Assembly: GCA_045110575.1 (NCBI GenBank)
Contig: JBGCGF010000033.1
Span: 6,646 to 70,645 of the forward strand
Direction of reading: 5' to 3'
Source of the DNA: CALDTK01 sp045110575
GTDB lineage: Bacteria; Bacteroidota; Bacteroidia; Chitinophagales; Saprospiraceae
DNA length: 64,000 nucleotides
Part shown: one piece after another, positions 1 through 7,982 of the stretch
Layout of the letters: the number at the start of each line of letters is the position of its first letter
How positions within the stretch are numbered: the stretch's first letter is position 1
The notes under the pieces: generated by a model
The model's database searches: none
Seen by the model: only the letters and a program-made list of their open reading frames with translations
Told to the model about the DNA's origin: nothing
Program-made: the position numbers and the translations under genes

Positions 1-420
1 GAGTCGAATTTCCTTGTTTATACCTTCCCTGCAGTAGTTGAATACGCAGTTGACAATTGGTTTGACTTCATTAACGAAGTAGAAGACCAGGCATTGACCG
101 AAATGATGGAAATTGGATGCTTTAGCGATCCAAACGAAACGGAAGAGGAAAATTATTTCTACAACCGGCAGATGTTTAGAGAGTCATTGGGTGTGCTAAA
201 CCTGTATTGGAATAGTCTAGGGAACAGAGGAGGAGTACAAGCGTCACGCGCTCCGCTTCCTGGAGCAAAGAAGTTTAGAGAGATATATTCTCCTGTTTAT
301 ATTTCTTCGGCTCCTCCTGAAATGGACGTTACTTTTCAGTATAAACTGCCTGGACCAGTAAGGTCATCTCCAGTCAGCCAAGGAGTCATCTCTAAGAAAT
401 TCACCATAGAAATCCAATAG
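1..420 (+). CDS. 3' end of a protein of unknown function (partial)
   Basis: Frame 1 is open from the first base to a TAG at 418-420, giving the last 139 residues of a gene that starts before the window. I do not recognise a family. The fragment has an acidic stretch in its first half and a Pro/Ser-rich end, with no membrane segment or T9SS-type tail visible. An internal ATG at 94 exists, but the open frame upstream makes it unlikely to be the true start. The next gene begins three bases after the stop, so the two are probably co-transcribed with the secreted proteins downstream. Confidence 0.65.
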   Translation, partial: ESNFLVYTFPAVVEYAVDNWFDFINEVEDQALTEMMEIGCFSDPNETEEENYFYNRQMFRESLGVLNLYWNSLGNRGGVQASRAPLPGAKKFREIYSPVYISSAPPEMDVTFQYKLPGPVRSSPVSQGVISKKFTIEIQ

Positions 421-422
421 AT

Positions 423-2672
423 ATGCCTCTAAGTTATTTTAAATATATCGCAGTTGTTCTGGTCTTTTTTTGTGTTCAACAAGTTGGAGCACAAGACCTT
501 AGGGCCGTAGCTCTTGATCACGGGGGGAAAGGAAATTATCTCCTTTGGTTGCCCAGTGACTACAAAACCCTTCGACATGGTGCTGATTATGGTTATACCA
601 TTAGGCGCAAGCCCGTTGAAGTGATTGCAACAGGTGAACGAGTTGATGGATATCCCGAGGTAATTGCAACGATTCCTCCCCAAGACAGCGCGCAGTGGTC
701 TGGGCTTTCAGCTATTGACGATGCTCATCTCCTCTTGTATGGGGCTGTTTATGATGGAGAAGCAGAAATGACCTTCGCAGGTCAGCCAACGCTAGTAGAG
801 CTAGGCGAACGCAATGACGAACAAGCTTCTCGTGGCCTTCTAGCCATTATGGCTTTAGGCACAAACTTCGAACTCGCTCGCGAATTCGGAGTGGGCTATA
901 TCGATAGCCAGCGTTCTCAAGATACGGCCTACTCATACTTTGTTTCTTCAAATGCACCTACAGTAGCTGAACGAATACGAGTTTCAGTAAGCCCTAGGTC
1001 TAAAAGTGAACTTCATTCATGGCTCGAACCTAGAGGAATAGAAGTCGATGAAAGCACAGCACGGGTATTCTTTGGGTACAAATTGGAAAGACTTCCTTTT
1101 GCGGCATATTGGTTGAAGCGGAAAATGAAAGGGTCAAATGAAGACTTTAAGAACGTTCGTGAATTGCCTAGTATTCCGATCGCATCCGCAGATGGGTCAC
1201 AGTATGTAATGGTGGATTCGTTTCCTGACTGTGAAAAGCAATATCTCTACAGGGTTTACACGCAAGGGCCTTTTGGCGTGCTCGAGGATAAAATTGAGTA
1301 CAACGAATCTGTTGGCTGCTTAAAACCAATAACTACAGTAACTCCGGAGATCAGCAAGATGGTGAGTCATATCAACGAGTATGCAGCCACGATCACGGTT
1401 GCTTTACCTGAAGCACTAGCTGACTTAGTGAGTGAGATACACATTGAGCAAAGCATCTTTGATGATACGGCGTTTGAAACGGTTGCTTCTGGTTCACCAT
1501 CGGGCCCGCGTACAGATTTTGAAGTGGGTAAGCTTCCTCCAGAGGTCTATTTCAGAGTTAGAATTAAAACCAAGGAAGATGGAGTGTTTAGGTCGATTAC
1601 CTACTTTCACCAACCACTAGATAATATACCGCCCAGCCCAGTTTCTAGCATCGAAGCTGAATGGAGAGGTAGGGGACATCTCAAGCTTACCTGGTCCTCG
1701 AACAGTGAGCCAGACTTTCTAGGCTACAGGGTCTTTAGAGCAAACAGCTGCAATGGAACATATCAAGAGCTCACCTCGTCAATTCTCAAAGAACCACGAT
1801 TGGACACGTTTATTAACCTGGAAGGAACACTGAATAGAGATATCTACTTCGCTGTCGTCCCTACAGACGTTCGTTACAACCAAGATCCTGAAAAGCATTG
1901 CTTCAAGTTCAAGCGCCCAGACATTATGCCGCCACATGCAGCAGAGGTCATTCGTACATCGGATGTGCCTTCTGGCTTTGGAATTATCATTAATAATTCG
2001 ATAAGTGAGGATGCTTCCCATTATCGACTACTTCGACGTCAAATTTCAGGTGGTGCATCTACGAGATTTGAGCGAATTAGTACAACAGAGCACGATTGGA
2101 GAGCCAACCAGGGGCGCCAGTTGATACTAGATACAAGCACTGTAGCTGGAGTTTCTTATCGGTATAAGGTTCTTAGCTTTGATAGTACAGGCAATGCTAG
2201 TTCGTCAAAAGTCTTTCAGGCAATTGGCAACGGCAAAAGGCCGGGGCCTTCGGTAGCTCCACTCATCGATAACGTAAGGCTTGATTCTCGCGCAGATGAA
2301 GCGTACGTTTCCTTCAGCTACAGAGATACCACTGATTTACAAGGTTTTGAAGTTTATCGTTCTGTTAATGGTCAGCCACTTGCCTTGTACGAAACGATCA
2401 CTCGAGCTCAGTTGAATGCAGTGGGGCCAGGTAGGCAACCACGTGTTCCGTTATCCACCCACGTTCGCATGCCTGGACCAAACGTCTTTTCAATGCTAAT
2501 TGCAAATGGAGTCAGTAGTTGGATTTACTTGGACGCTGACGCGAGCTGTACAGATGCCTCTGCTCCAGGCACCCCAAACAATAGCAATCCATCTTTTGGA
2601 TACGCAATAATTGCGATTCATACAGGCTGGACATCTCCTCAATCCAGTACGGTTACCTCAAATTGCCCATAG
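423..2672 (+). CDS. Secreted fibronectin type III-like repeat protein
   Basis: 749 residues with an N-terminal signal peptide (hydrophobic core about 8-18, likely cleavage after VGA near 23). The second half has at least three fibronectin type III-like beta-sandwich segments, starting near residues 402, 501 and 606. Each has a Pro-rich entry, a LTWSS-like strand and a GYRVFR or GFEVYR strand. There is no recognisable T9SS C-terminal domain. Such modules normally mediate surface binding or spacing; no enzyme motif is seen. It lies between the upstream partial gene (2 bp gap) and a second secreted protein, suggesting one operon for envelope or extracellular proteins. The exact function is unknown. 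Confidence 0.8.
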   Translation: MPLSYFKYIAVVLVFFCVQQVGAQDLRAVALDHGGKGNYLLWLPSDYKTLRHGADYGYTIRRKPVEVIATGERVDGYPEVIATIPPQDSAQWSGLSAIDDAHLLLYGAVYDGEAEMTFAGQPTLVELGERNDEQASRGLLAIMALGTNFELAREFGVGYIDSQRSQDTAYSYFVSSNAPTVAERIRVSVSPRSKSELHSWLEPRGIEVDESTARVFFGYKLERLPFAAYWLKRKMKGSNEDFKNVRELPSIPIASADGSQYVMVDSFPDCEKQYLYRVYTQGPFGVLEDKIEYNESVGCLKPITTVTPEISKMVSHINEYAATITVALPEALADLVSEIHIEQSIFDDTAFETVASGSPSGPRTDFEVGKLPPEVYFRVRIKTKEDGVFRSITYFHQPLDNIPPSPVSSIEAEWRGRGHLKLTWSSNSEPDFLGYRVFRANSCNGTYQELTSSILKEPRLDTFINLEGTLNRDIYFAVVPTDVRYNQDPEKHCFKFKRPDIMPPHAAEVIRTSDVPSGFGIIINNSISEDASHYRLLRRQISGGASTRFERISTTEHDWRANQGRQLILDTSTVAGVSYRYKVLSFDSTGNASSSKVFQAIGNGKRPGPSVAPLIDNVRLDSRADEAYVSFSYRDTTDLQGFEVYRSVNGQPLALYETITRAQLNAVGPGRQPRVPLSTHVRMPGPNVFSMLIANGVSSWIYLDADASCTDASAPGTPNNSNPSFGYAIIAIHTGWTSPQSSTVTSNCP

Positions 2673-2674
2673 TT

Positions 2675-3511
2675 ATGAGATACTTAAAAATGAAGGCGCT
2701 TTTGCGCTTGGATATTCTTTCTTACTCATCTATATGGATGTTGGCTGGTTTAGCTTTTCTCGGAGGGCAAGCATTAGCCCAGCAGACAGGCGAAGCTGAG
2801 GTTGCGCAATATGCCGGTATGATATGTCCCACCTTATGTCCCGGTGAGCAACTCGTTGCCTTTACGGAATCTCTTTCAAGTGAAGATGAGCTCGCAACGG
2901 AGCACAATTGGAACAATGCAGGCTGCGCGCTGATTGATTTCTCTAATGGTCAGCTGTCTTTCGATTTTTCGTCTTTCGATAATTCCGAAGATGTTGACTG
3001 GATATTAGTAAGACAAGATCAGATTTCACCCGATGGAGAGCTGTCTTTTGCTGCAACCAGTGAGGATCATGAAGGGCCAATGCTCGGGCGTTTAGTGACG
3101 CCTCATGTAGGTTCAACAGGTGAAGATGGTTCATCGTTTATGGTGCAAGGCGAGTATTTGCTGCTCTACACACAGTGGGGAGCTTCCGCCAAAACAGGAC
3201 AAGTTTCACTCACGAGCGGAGACTCCTGGGAGTCAAACGCACCCGAGTGTATTGAGGATTCATATTCCATTATACCGAGTCTCGTACACAAAACGGCTGT
3301 CGTAAATATTCCAAACTTGGAGGGGTATTCTGGTGATGCTACGCTGAAGATTATTGATAGTCAGGGCAGAGTCTTTCGGGAATATGAAGGCGTTTCTGCT
3401 GGCACATTCGATTTAGATCTTTCGGGGTTTTCGACGGGAATGGGAGAGGTAATGATACAAGGATGGAGTGGTGCCAAGAGGGTAATTGTTTTGAAATTTG
3501 TTAAAATTTAA
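2675..3511 (+). CDS. Secreted protein with C-terminal T9SS-like sorting domain
   Basis: About 278 residues from the ATG at 2675; a second ATG at 2690 would give 273 and is equally plausible, while the TTG at 2663 overlaps the previous gene and is less likely. A long N-terminal hydrophobic stretch ending in ALAQQ is a signal peptide. The middle is unrecognised and contains four cysteines in its N-terminal third and one further on. The last about 75 residues (TLKIIDSQGRVFREYEG, then strands ending in VLKFVKI) resemble the type A sorting domain that directs cargo through the type IX secretion system. The start lies just after the stop of the preceding gene, so translation may be coupled. It carries a one-mismatch copy of the dispersed 14-mer at 3182-3195. 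Confidence 0.78.
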   Translation: MRYLKMKALLRLDILSYSSIWMLAGLAFLGGQALAQQTGEAEVAQYAGMICPTLCPGEQLVAFTESLSSEDELATEHNWNNAGCALIDFSNGQLSFDFSSFDNSEDVDWILVRQDQISPDGELSFAATSEDHEGPMLGRLVTPHVGSTGEDGSSFMVQGEYLLLYTQWGASAKTGQVSLTSGDSWESNAPECIEDSYSIIPSLVHKTAVVNIPNLEGYSGDATLKIIDSQGRVFREYEGVSAGTFDLDLSGFSTGMGEVMIQGWSGAKRVIVLKFVKI

Positions 3512-3618
3512 TTGGAGCAGGTTGATTTTAAGGACCATTATTGTAGAATTTAACTTACTCACGGGGATGTATTTTTGCCCGTCTTCTCTTTTGCTTTAGC
3601 TGAAATTTATCTTAAGTA

Positions 3619-3626
3619 TACGTTTG
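3619..3626 (+). promoter_or_regulatory. Bacteroidota-type -7 box upstream of the toxin-like gene
   Basis: TACGTTTG matches the TAnnTTTG consensus used by the Bacteroidota primary sigma factor. A TTTG at 3590-3593 could be the -33 element, but the 25-bp spacing is longer than usual. It sits 92 bp before the ATG at 3719 in the 207-bp gap after the previous operon, so it would give the toxin-like gene its own promoter. Confidence 0.4.
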
Positions 3627-3718
3627 GTATGCAACAGTTAAATTTTTAAAAATTTGTTAGGAATTTTTGAACTGGTCGACGTATTCGCGACCAGTTCAAT
3701 AATCTAAAATCGACAACC

Positions 3719-5608
3719 ATGTACAGACTATTTATTGTTTTAAGTTTCATTTTTCTTGAAGGAAATGTTAGTGGTCAAATTTGCTTCGAGAGATTGTCTG
3801 ACCTATCTGGTGTGGATCTTTCTGGTTCTGACAATGAAGTAGAATCAGCAGCTTGCGATTTAAGAGATTCTCTGCCTGCAAATTTTAGAAGCGATTTCAA
3901 AGTTTATGATGCTGGGTTTTATATATTCATGGACAAGTTTAATGGCTTTACCTACCCGGAAGGGTTTGAGGTGTTGAGAGGCTCAGTGTCGTCTACTTAT
4001 TATGTATTAGTGGGTAAACAAAATGATCCAAATGGCCTATTTACAAAATTTTGGGTGGATGTAAATCTTCCAGACATTACAGGTGATGGATGCATTCCTA
4101 ACCGTAACTTAGAGGCTTCAAAGCTTGTTGAATTTGTAATTAGTAGGGAGTACGAGAAGTCTGGAAGAAGCCCTAGTAGTTATCCTGGAGCCCTTATACA
4201 GGCTTTAGAAGCATTGAATAGATTTGTTAAGACTGCCGAGCAGTGCTGTGATATCGGTGGGGAGGTTGGGCAGTGTATGGATTGTAATAATCCAGATAAT
4301 ATTGGAGCGAAACTGCTTTCATTAGGGTTCATCCAAGAAAGTATTGAAAATATTGGAGATTATTCAGCTTCTAGAATTTTACCTGCAGAGGTAGTTGATC
4401 ATGCTAATTTGCTCTTTACTGTAAATGGTTTGGTAACAGTGGATGTGCCTTCCAGTTATATTGGGCAAATACCAATGTATCACTCTAAAGGTCTTTCTGT
4501 AAAGATATATATTACTAAGGATGAAAATGTTTGTACTAACATTTGGCAAGATGTACAAAATGAAATCGAGCAGGAGACTAATGATGTAGTGTTTTGGCAT
4601 CACATACATAGGGGTGATCCCAATGAACTAGGGGGGCAAAAACTTTTTACGAGGGTATTCATAAAAGGAGGGGCCAACTTTAATAAGGAGGGGCCAACTT
4701 CTCAGAGCCGGGCCTTAGGCCCTGATCCTGTCACGGCAATAATTGGCGCTTTGGGAGCTGCGTTGTCGGATGTGATGATGCAGACAGTATCGATTTACTA
4801 TTTAAGTGATGATATTGAAGAAGGCGATTGGGGGGAGGCTTTCGATAGAGTTAACTACGGTTCCGTCGCATGGTCTGGATTTACAGGGCTTTTTGTAGTC
4901 AACTCAAAGATGATAACAGTAGCAGTAGCGGTAGGTGCAGCTACTGTAGAAGTAACTTATAATGCCTATAATAATCCCGACTATACTATAGAGCAGGCTG
5001 CGTTAGATTTCGGGAGGGTGTTTGTTGCTGATTTGATAGGAAGCGCAGTTGGTGGAGCTGTTGGAAAAAAATTGAAAGATGTAAACCTCTCTTGGTTTAG
5101 TGGAGCAGCACTAAATAAATTGAGATTTTCTTTTGGCAACAGCAATACAGCAAAAAGTGCAATAATAAAGCTCTGTTGGAAATTACAAGCTGAAAATATT
5201 ACAACGCATACTGCAAGAGGTTCTCAATTTGAGGATTGGCTATTTGAGTGGCTTTTAAGTAGTAGGGGATTTGTACAAACCGATCATTGGTTTAAAGGCA
5301 TTGATTACCATAAAGCAGTTGGGAATATTGGCACTAGTTTGAAAACCACAATTCAAACATCTAAGAACGGATTAAGGAATCTGATCAAGAAAAATATTGT
5401 AGATTTACGTGACGCCAAAATTTCTGGCGAAATTTCTTTTCAAGGTGTGTCTTACGATATTGATGAAGCAAGGTTGCTGATTCTAGTTCCGGAGGCAAAT
5501 GTTTCCGGTGTTACTCAGAAAATAAATGAGCTAATTTCCGAGTTGGATCCAGGAGGAGTGATTGATGCAATTGATGTAAAGTCGTTTGAAAACATGCTTG
5601 GCCTGTAA
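3719..5608 (+). CDS. Candidate polymorphic toxin with C-terminal nuclease-like domain
   Basis: 629 residues. Seen: a signal peptide (1-19), a long unrecognised N-terminal region with cysteine-rich patches, a glycine/alanine-rich hydrophobic stretch about 340-450, and a C-terminal module about 497-629. That module contains GSQFEDWLFEW, then GIDYHK, then SLKTT. The spacing of E505, D529 and K542 resembles a PD-(D/E)XK nuclease active site. Hydrophobic middle plus variable C-terminal nuclease, followed 10 bp later by a small acidic protein, is the layout of polymorphic toxin/immunity pairs. The gene is AT-rich compared with its neighbours and lies in an island with an IS element. A 16-bp direct repeat at 4665-4700 holds the two halves in frame. 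The nuclease role is inferred; an inactive surface protein cannot be excluded. Confidence 0.55.
   Translation: MYRLFIVLSFIFLEGNVSGQICFERLSDLSGVDLSGSDNEVESAACDLRDSLPANFRSDFKVYDAGFYIFMDKFNGFTYPEGFEVLRGSVSSTYYVLVGKQNDPNGLFTKFWVDVNLPDITGDGCIPNRNLEASKLVEFVISREYEKSGRSPSSYPGALIQALEALNRFVKTAEQCCDIGGEVGQCMDCNNPDNIGAKLLSLGFIQESIENIGDYSASRILPAEVVDHANLLFTVNGLVTVDVPSSYIGQIPMYHSKGLSVKIYITKDENVCTNIWQDVQNEIEQETNDVVFWHHIHRGDPNELGGQKLFTRVFIKGGANFNKEGPTSQSRALGPDPVTAIIGALGAALSDVMMQTVSIYYLSDDIEEGDWGEAFDRVNYGSVAWSGFTGLFVVNSKMITVAVAVGAATVEVTYNAYNNPDYTIEQAALDFGRVFVADLIGSAVGGAVGKKLKDVNLSWFSGAALNKLRFSFGNSNTAKSAIIKLCWKLQAENITTHTARGSQFEDWLFEWLLSSRGFVQTDHWFKGIDYHKAVGNIGTSLKTTIQTSKNGLRNLIKKNIVDLRDAKISGEISFQGVSYDIDEARLLILVPEANVSGVTQKINELISELDPGGVIDAIDVKSFENMLGL
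4665..4700 (+). repeat. 16-bp direct repeat with 20-bp period inside the toxin-like gene
   Basis: AAGGAGGGGCCAACTT occurs at 4665-4680 and 4685-4700. The period of 20 is not a multiple of three, so the copies are read in different frames (KGGANF and KEGPTS). Removing one 20-bp period would shift the frame into a TGA shortly downstream and lose the C-terminal domain. Confidence 0.9.
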
Positions 5609-5618
5609 ATTTGAATCC

Positions 5619-5960
5619 ATGAAGTTTTTTACTATTTCACGATATAGAATGGGTAAGGAGGAGTATGTCGAGATGCCGAAAGGGCTTGTCCAAGAAATCG
5701 TTGATGAAGACCCCAGCCTAAATTGGTATGAAGATGTTGATGACTATTTTAGGCAACGACAAACTCAACGCAAGACTCCAGCATGGAGGATATGTTTCGT
5801 CTTTAATTATGTGCCTAGACCTGGTAGCCCAGAATTTAAAGCAACGTTTGCAGAAGGAACTGACGATATTATAGTTAAAGTCTTTCATCCTCGTCCAGAA
5901 GGACTTGATAAAATAAAAGAAATTGCTGAAAAATTGAGTGCAACATTATACAAGGTGTGA
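5619..5960 (+). CDS. Small acidic protein, candidate immunity protein
   Basis: 113 residues from the ATG at 5619, ten bases after the stop of the toxin-like gene. An upstream ATG at 5586 would overlap that gene and is less likely. No signal peptide or membrane segment is seen, so it should stay in the cytoplasm, as expected of an immunity protein for a nuclease toxin. It is acidic in its first half (EEYVEMPKG, DEDPSLNWYEDVDDYF) and I recognise no family. The immunity role is inferred only from size, acidity and tight position after a candidate toxin. Confidence 0.6.
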   Translation: MKFFTISRYRMGKEEYVEMPKGLVQEIVDEDPSLNWYEDVDDYFRQRQTQRKTPAWRICFVFNYVPRPGSPEFKATFAEGTDDIIVKVFHPRPEGLDKIKEIAEKLSATLYKV

Positions 5961-6249
5961 AATTGGATTCGTGAGTAATATAGTTGCTAACTAAAAGTAT
6001 GTTTCGAGGTGTAAATGAATTCAATTGCCTCCGCAGGTATATCTCAATGTAGTCTTGGCGTTTCTGTTAATTTGTAGGCACTACTATCAACTTGAATAAA
6101 GATCCGGTATTAGATTGTCCGCAGGCTCCATGTGAAGGCATTTATCCCAATAATTAGATCCTATGAGAGCTCAAATGTGGATAGTATTTCTAGCTGCTTT
6201 TATATCTTGTGCTCCGGAGAGGGAATACGAAAAACACATAATACCAGTA

Positions 6250-7320
6250 ACGCGTTGCACGGTTAAAAATTAGGCTAGCCAGTGTTTTGTTTGGTTCAGC
6301 GATTTTCCTGTGTGGTAATTTACCCATTGCTTCAATGTTCTAGTAAGTAATTTAGTAGATACTCTAGCAGCTAATCCGCTGTATCGTTTTGCTCGATTGA
6401 CCTTCATCCTCACTTCGTCACTTAGCTGTGAAAAGACCGTTTCGATATATCGCCTTGCTCGTTTGAGATGTGGGTTTGTAGGTTCCCAATCTTTACTGTT
6501 TGATCTGAATACCGACTTCAACTCACCTTTAAACTCTGTCGCATAATCAAGCCTTAGTTGCTTACCAACGTAGCCCTTGTCAGCGAGCAATAGCCTAGAT
6601 TCAAGTCGCGCATGTAAATCAGCCGGTAATGCGTCATTCATTGCTGCTTCAGCTAGTTCTGAGAATACTTTAGCATCATGTTGTGACGCTGGCTGAATTA
6701 CATGGTCTACATATACTCCTGATACTGTTGTGATTAGATGTAGTTTAAACCCAAGCATAAATGATCCTGAAGAAGCATGATAGGTCTTATCCGCACATTG
6801 GATATCGAGCTCAGGCCTTCGACAAGCACGAGATCTACTCTCCCGTTTAATACTAGCAGTCGGGATGGGCATCGAGTCTGTCAGCAAGGCCTCACTGTAG
6901 TCCTCTATCCAAAGGCTAGCTTTACGAAGACATAGATCAATGAGGTCGTTCAAATTGCGGCGGCGAGCATTATAACGCTGGCGTCTGCACCTGTGAACTA
7001 AAAAATCAGGATAACTATCGAGCTTAGAATATAGTAGATTTTCAGAGTCAATTTCAAGCGCTTCAGCACAGCAGGCTAAAGCAACTACCTCTAAATCTGA
7101 GAGCTTCGGAGGATTTGAGTACGTATAGTGGTTTCCTTGAGCATCAAAACTTTGTTTGGCTACTACTTGAATGATACTGAAAAAGTGGTCGTACATTGCT
7201 GGAAGATCGTGCATGAGCTAGGTGCATATTTTGGTTTAAGTACCTTTAAAATACTGATAACTAGCTTATTGTACGATCTATTTTTCCTACTATTTAAGAT
7301 TATTTAACCGTGCAACGCGT
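6250..7320 (-). mobile_element. IS982-family insertion sequence, complete
   Basis: 1071 bp bounded by perfect 18-bp inverted repeats (ACGCGTTGCACGGTTAAA at 6250-6267 and its complement at 7303-7320). It is flanked by an 8-bp target duplication TACCAGTA (6242-6249 and 7321-7328). The outermost TA of the duplication also extends the inverted symmetry, so the border could shift by two bases. It carries one intact transposase gene on the minus strand. Identical ends, exact duplication and an intact reading frame indicate a recent insertion. Confidence 0.92.
6270..7214 (-). CDS. IS982-family DDE transposase
   Basis: 314 residues. The DDE catalytic triad is visible: D113 in LLTDSMPIPT, D212 in LLLADKGYVG and E258 in ARRYIETVFSQL. 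These surroundings are typical of the IS982 family. The protein fills the element, starting at the ATG at 7214 and ending 20 bp inside the left terminal repeat. The N-terminal part (about 35-100) is helical and probably binds the ends. There is no frameshift or stop, so the transposase should be active. It opposes the lipoprotein gene it interrupts. Confidence 0.93.
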   Translation of the reverse strand: MHDLPAMYDHFFSIIQVVAKQSFDAQGNHYTYSNPPKLSDLEVVALACCAEALEIDSENLLYSKLDSYPDFLVHRCRRQRYNARRRNLNDLIDLCLRKASLWIEDYSEALLTDSMPIPTASIKRESRSRACRRPELDIQCADKTYHASSGSFMLGFKLHLITTVSGVYVDHVIQPASQHDAKVFSELAEAAMNDALPADLHARLESRLLLADKGYVGKQLRLDYATEFKGELKSVFRSNSKDWEPTNPHLKRARRYIETVFSQLSDEVRMKVNRAKRYSGLAARVSTKLLTRTLKQWVNYHTGKSLNQTKHWLA

Positions 7321-7982
7321 TACCAGTAGAATTAGTCGGTACTCAGATAATAATTAATTTTGATGAACCTGATGGCGCAGCCAAAAAATATGAAAATAAT
7401 AGGAGAGTTTACGAAATTCCAAAATCAGGAGTTCTCAAAACAAAGTTCAAGTTTAATTTCGGCTGGATGAGTAATGATGGAATGGAGTTTTATCTTCAAG
7501 ACGGAGATTCACTCAGGTTACTTCCATGGGGTTTTAATGTAGATACTTCTAGTTTTTTTATAAGACATCAAGGAGAAATTGGGGTACTGGGTTTTTTCCC
7601 CGGTCAAACAACGTTTTCTTATGTTGTGGATACCGTCGATTACGAATTATTCATTAAGAAAGAATTCTACTATAGAGACGATATTTTTGGAAAATCTGGT
7701 CATCAAAAGAAATAAGTTAATACCAAGCTTCCTAGGAGCATGTTTTGGGAGTGTTTCGGGAGGTATCTCATAAAGTGTGTCTCGGAGAAATTGGTTAAGT
7801 CTCTCGACAAATTTCATGTGTTCTCTTTAGAAGCTTCGTCAAGGACTGTAAGTCGTTTGCCCGCCAATTTTATAATTCAAGCTTCAATTGATTCTACACA
7901 CCCATTACCAAATCAACCCGATGTGTCTATATTGTCCTAACACACTCACTTATTGAGTATCAATCCACCTTATAACTTACCC

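Larger units (their letters stand above)
6163..7715 (+). pseudogene. Lipoprotein gene interrupted by an IS982-family element
   Basis: An ATG at 6163 opens 29 codons with a lipoprotein signal (hydrophobic core then FISC, lipobox Cys at 16) up to the left target-site copy. Reading resumes in the same frame right after the right target copy, at 7329, and runs 128 codons to TAA at 7713-7715. Removing 6250-7328 (IS plus one 8-bp duplication) restores a continuous 157-residue lipoprotein. The mature part is not recognised; it is rich in aromatic residues and beta-type patterns. The gene follows the toxin/immunity pair in the same direction and could have belonged to it. An internal ATG at 7467 opens 82 residues but has no signal peptide. 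Confidence 0.8.

Noticed and set aside
6015..6154. Tiny frames after the candidate immunity gene, one ending in DCPQAPCEGIYPNN, resembling a short Cys peptide precursor
   Set aside because: Only about 20 codons each, no good start codon for the Cys-containing one, no modification genes nearby.
7740..7940. 66-residue frame after the interrupted lipoprotein
   Set aside because: No family, no signal, biased composition; it looks like chance.
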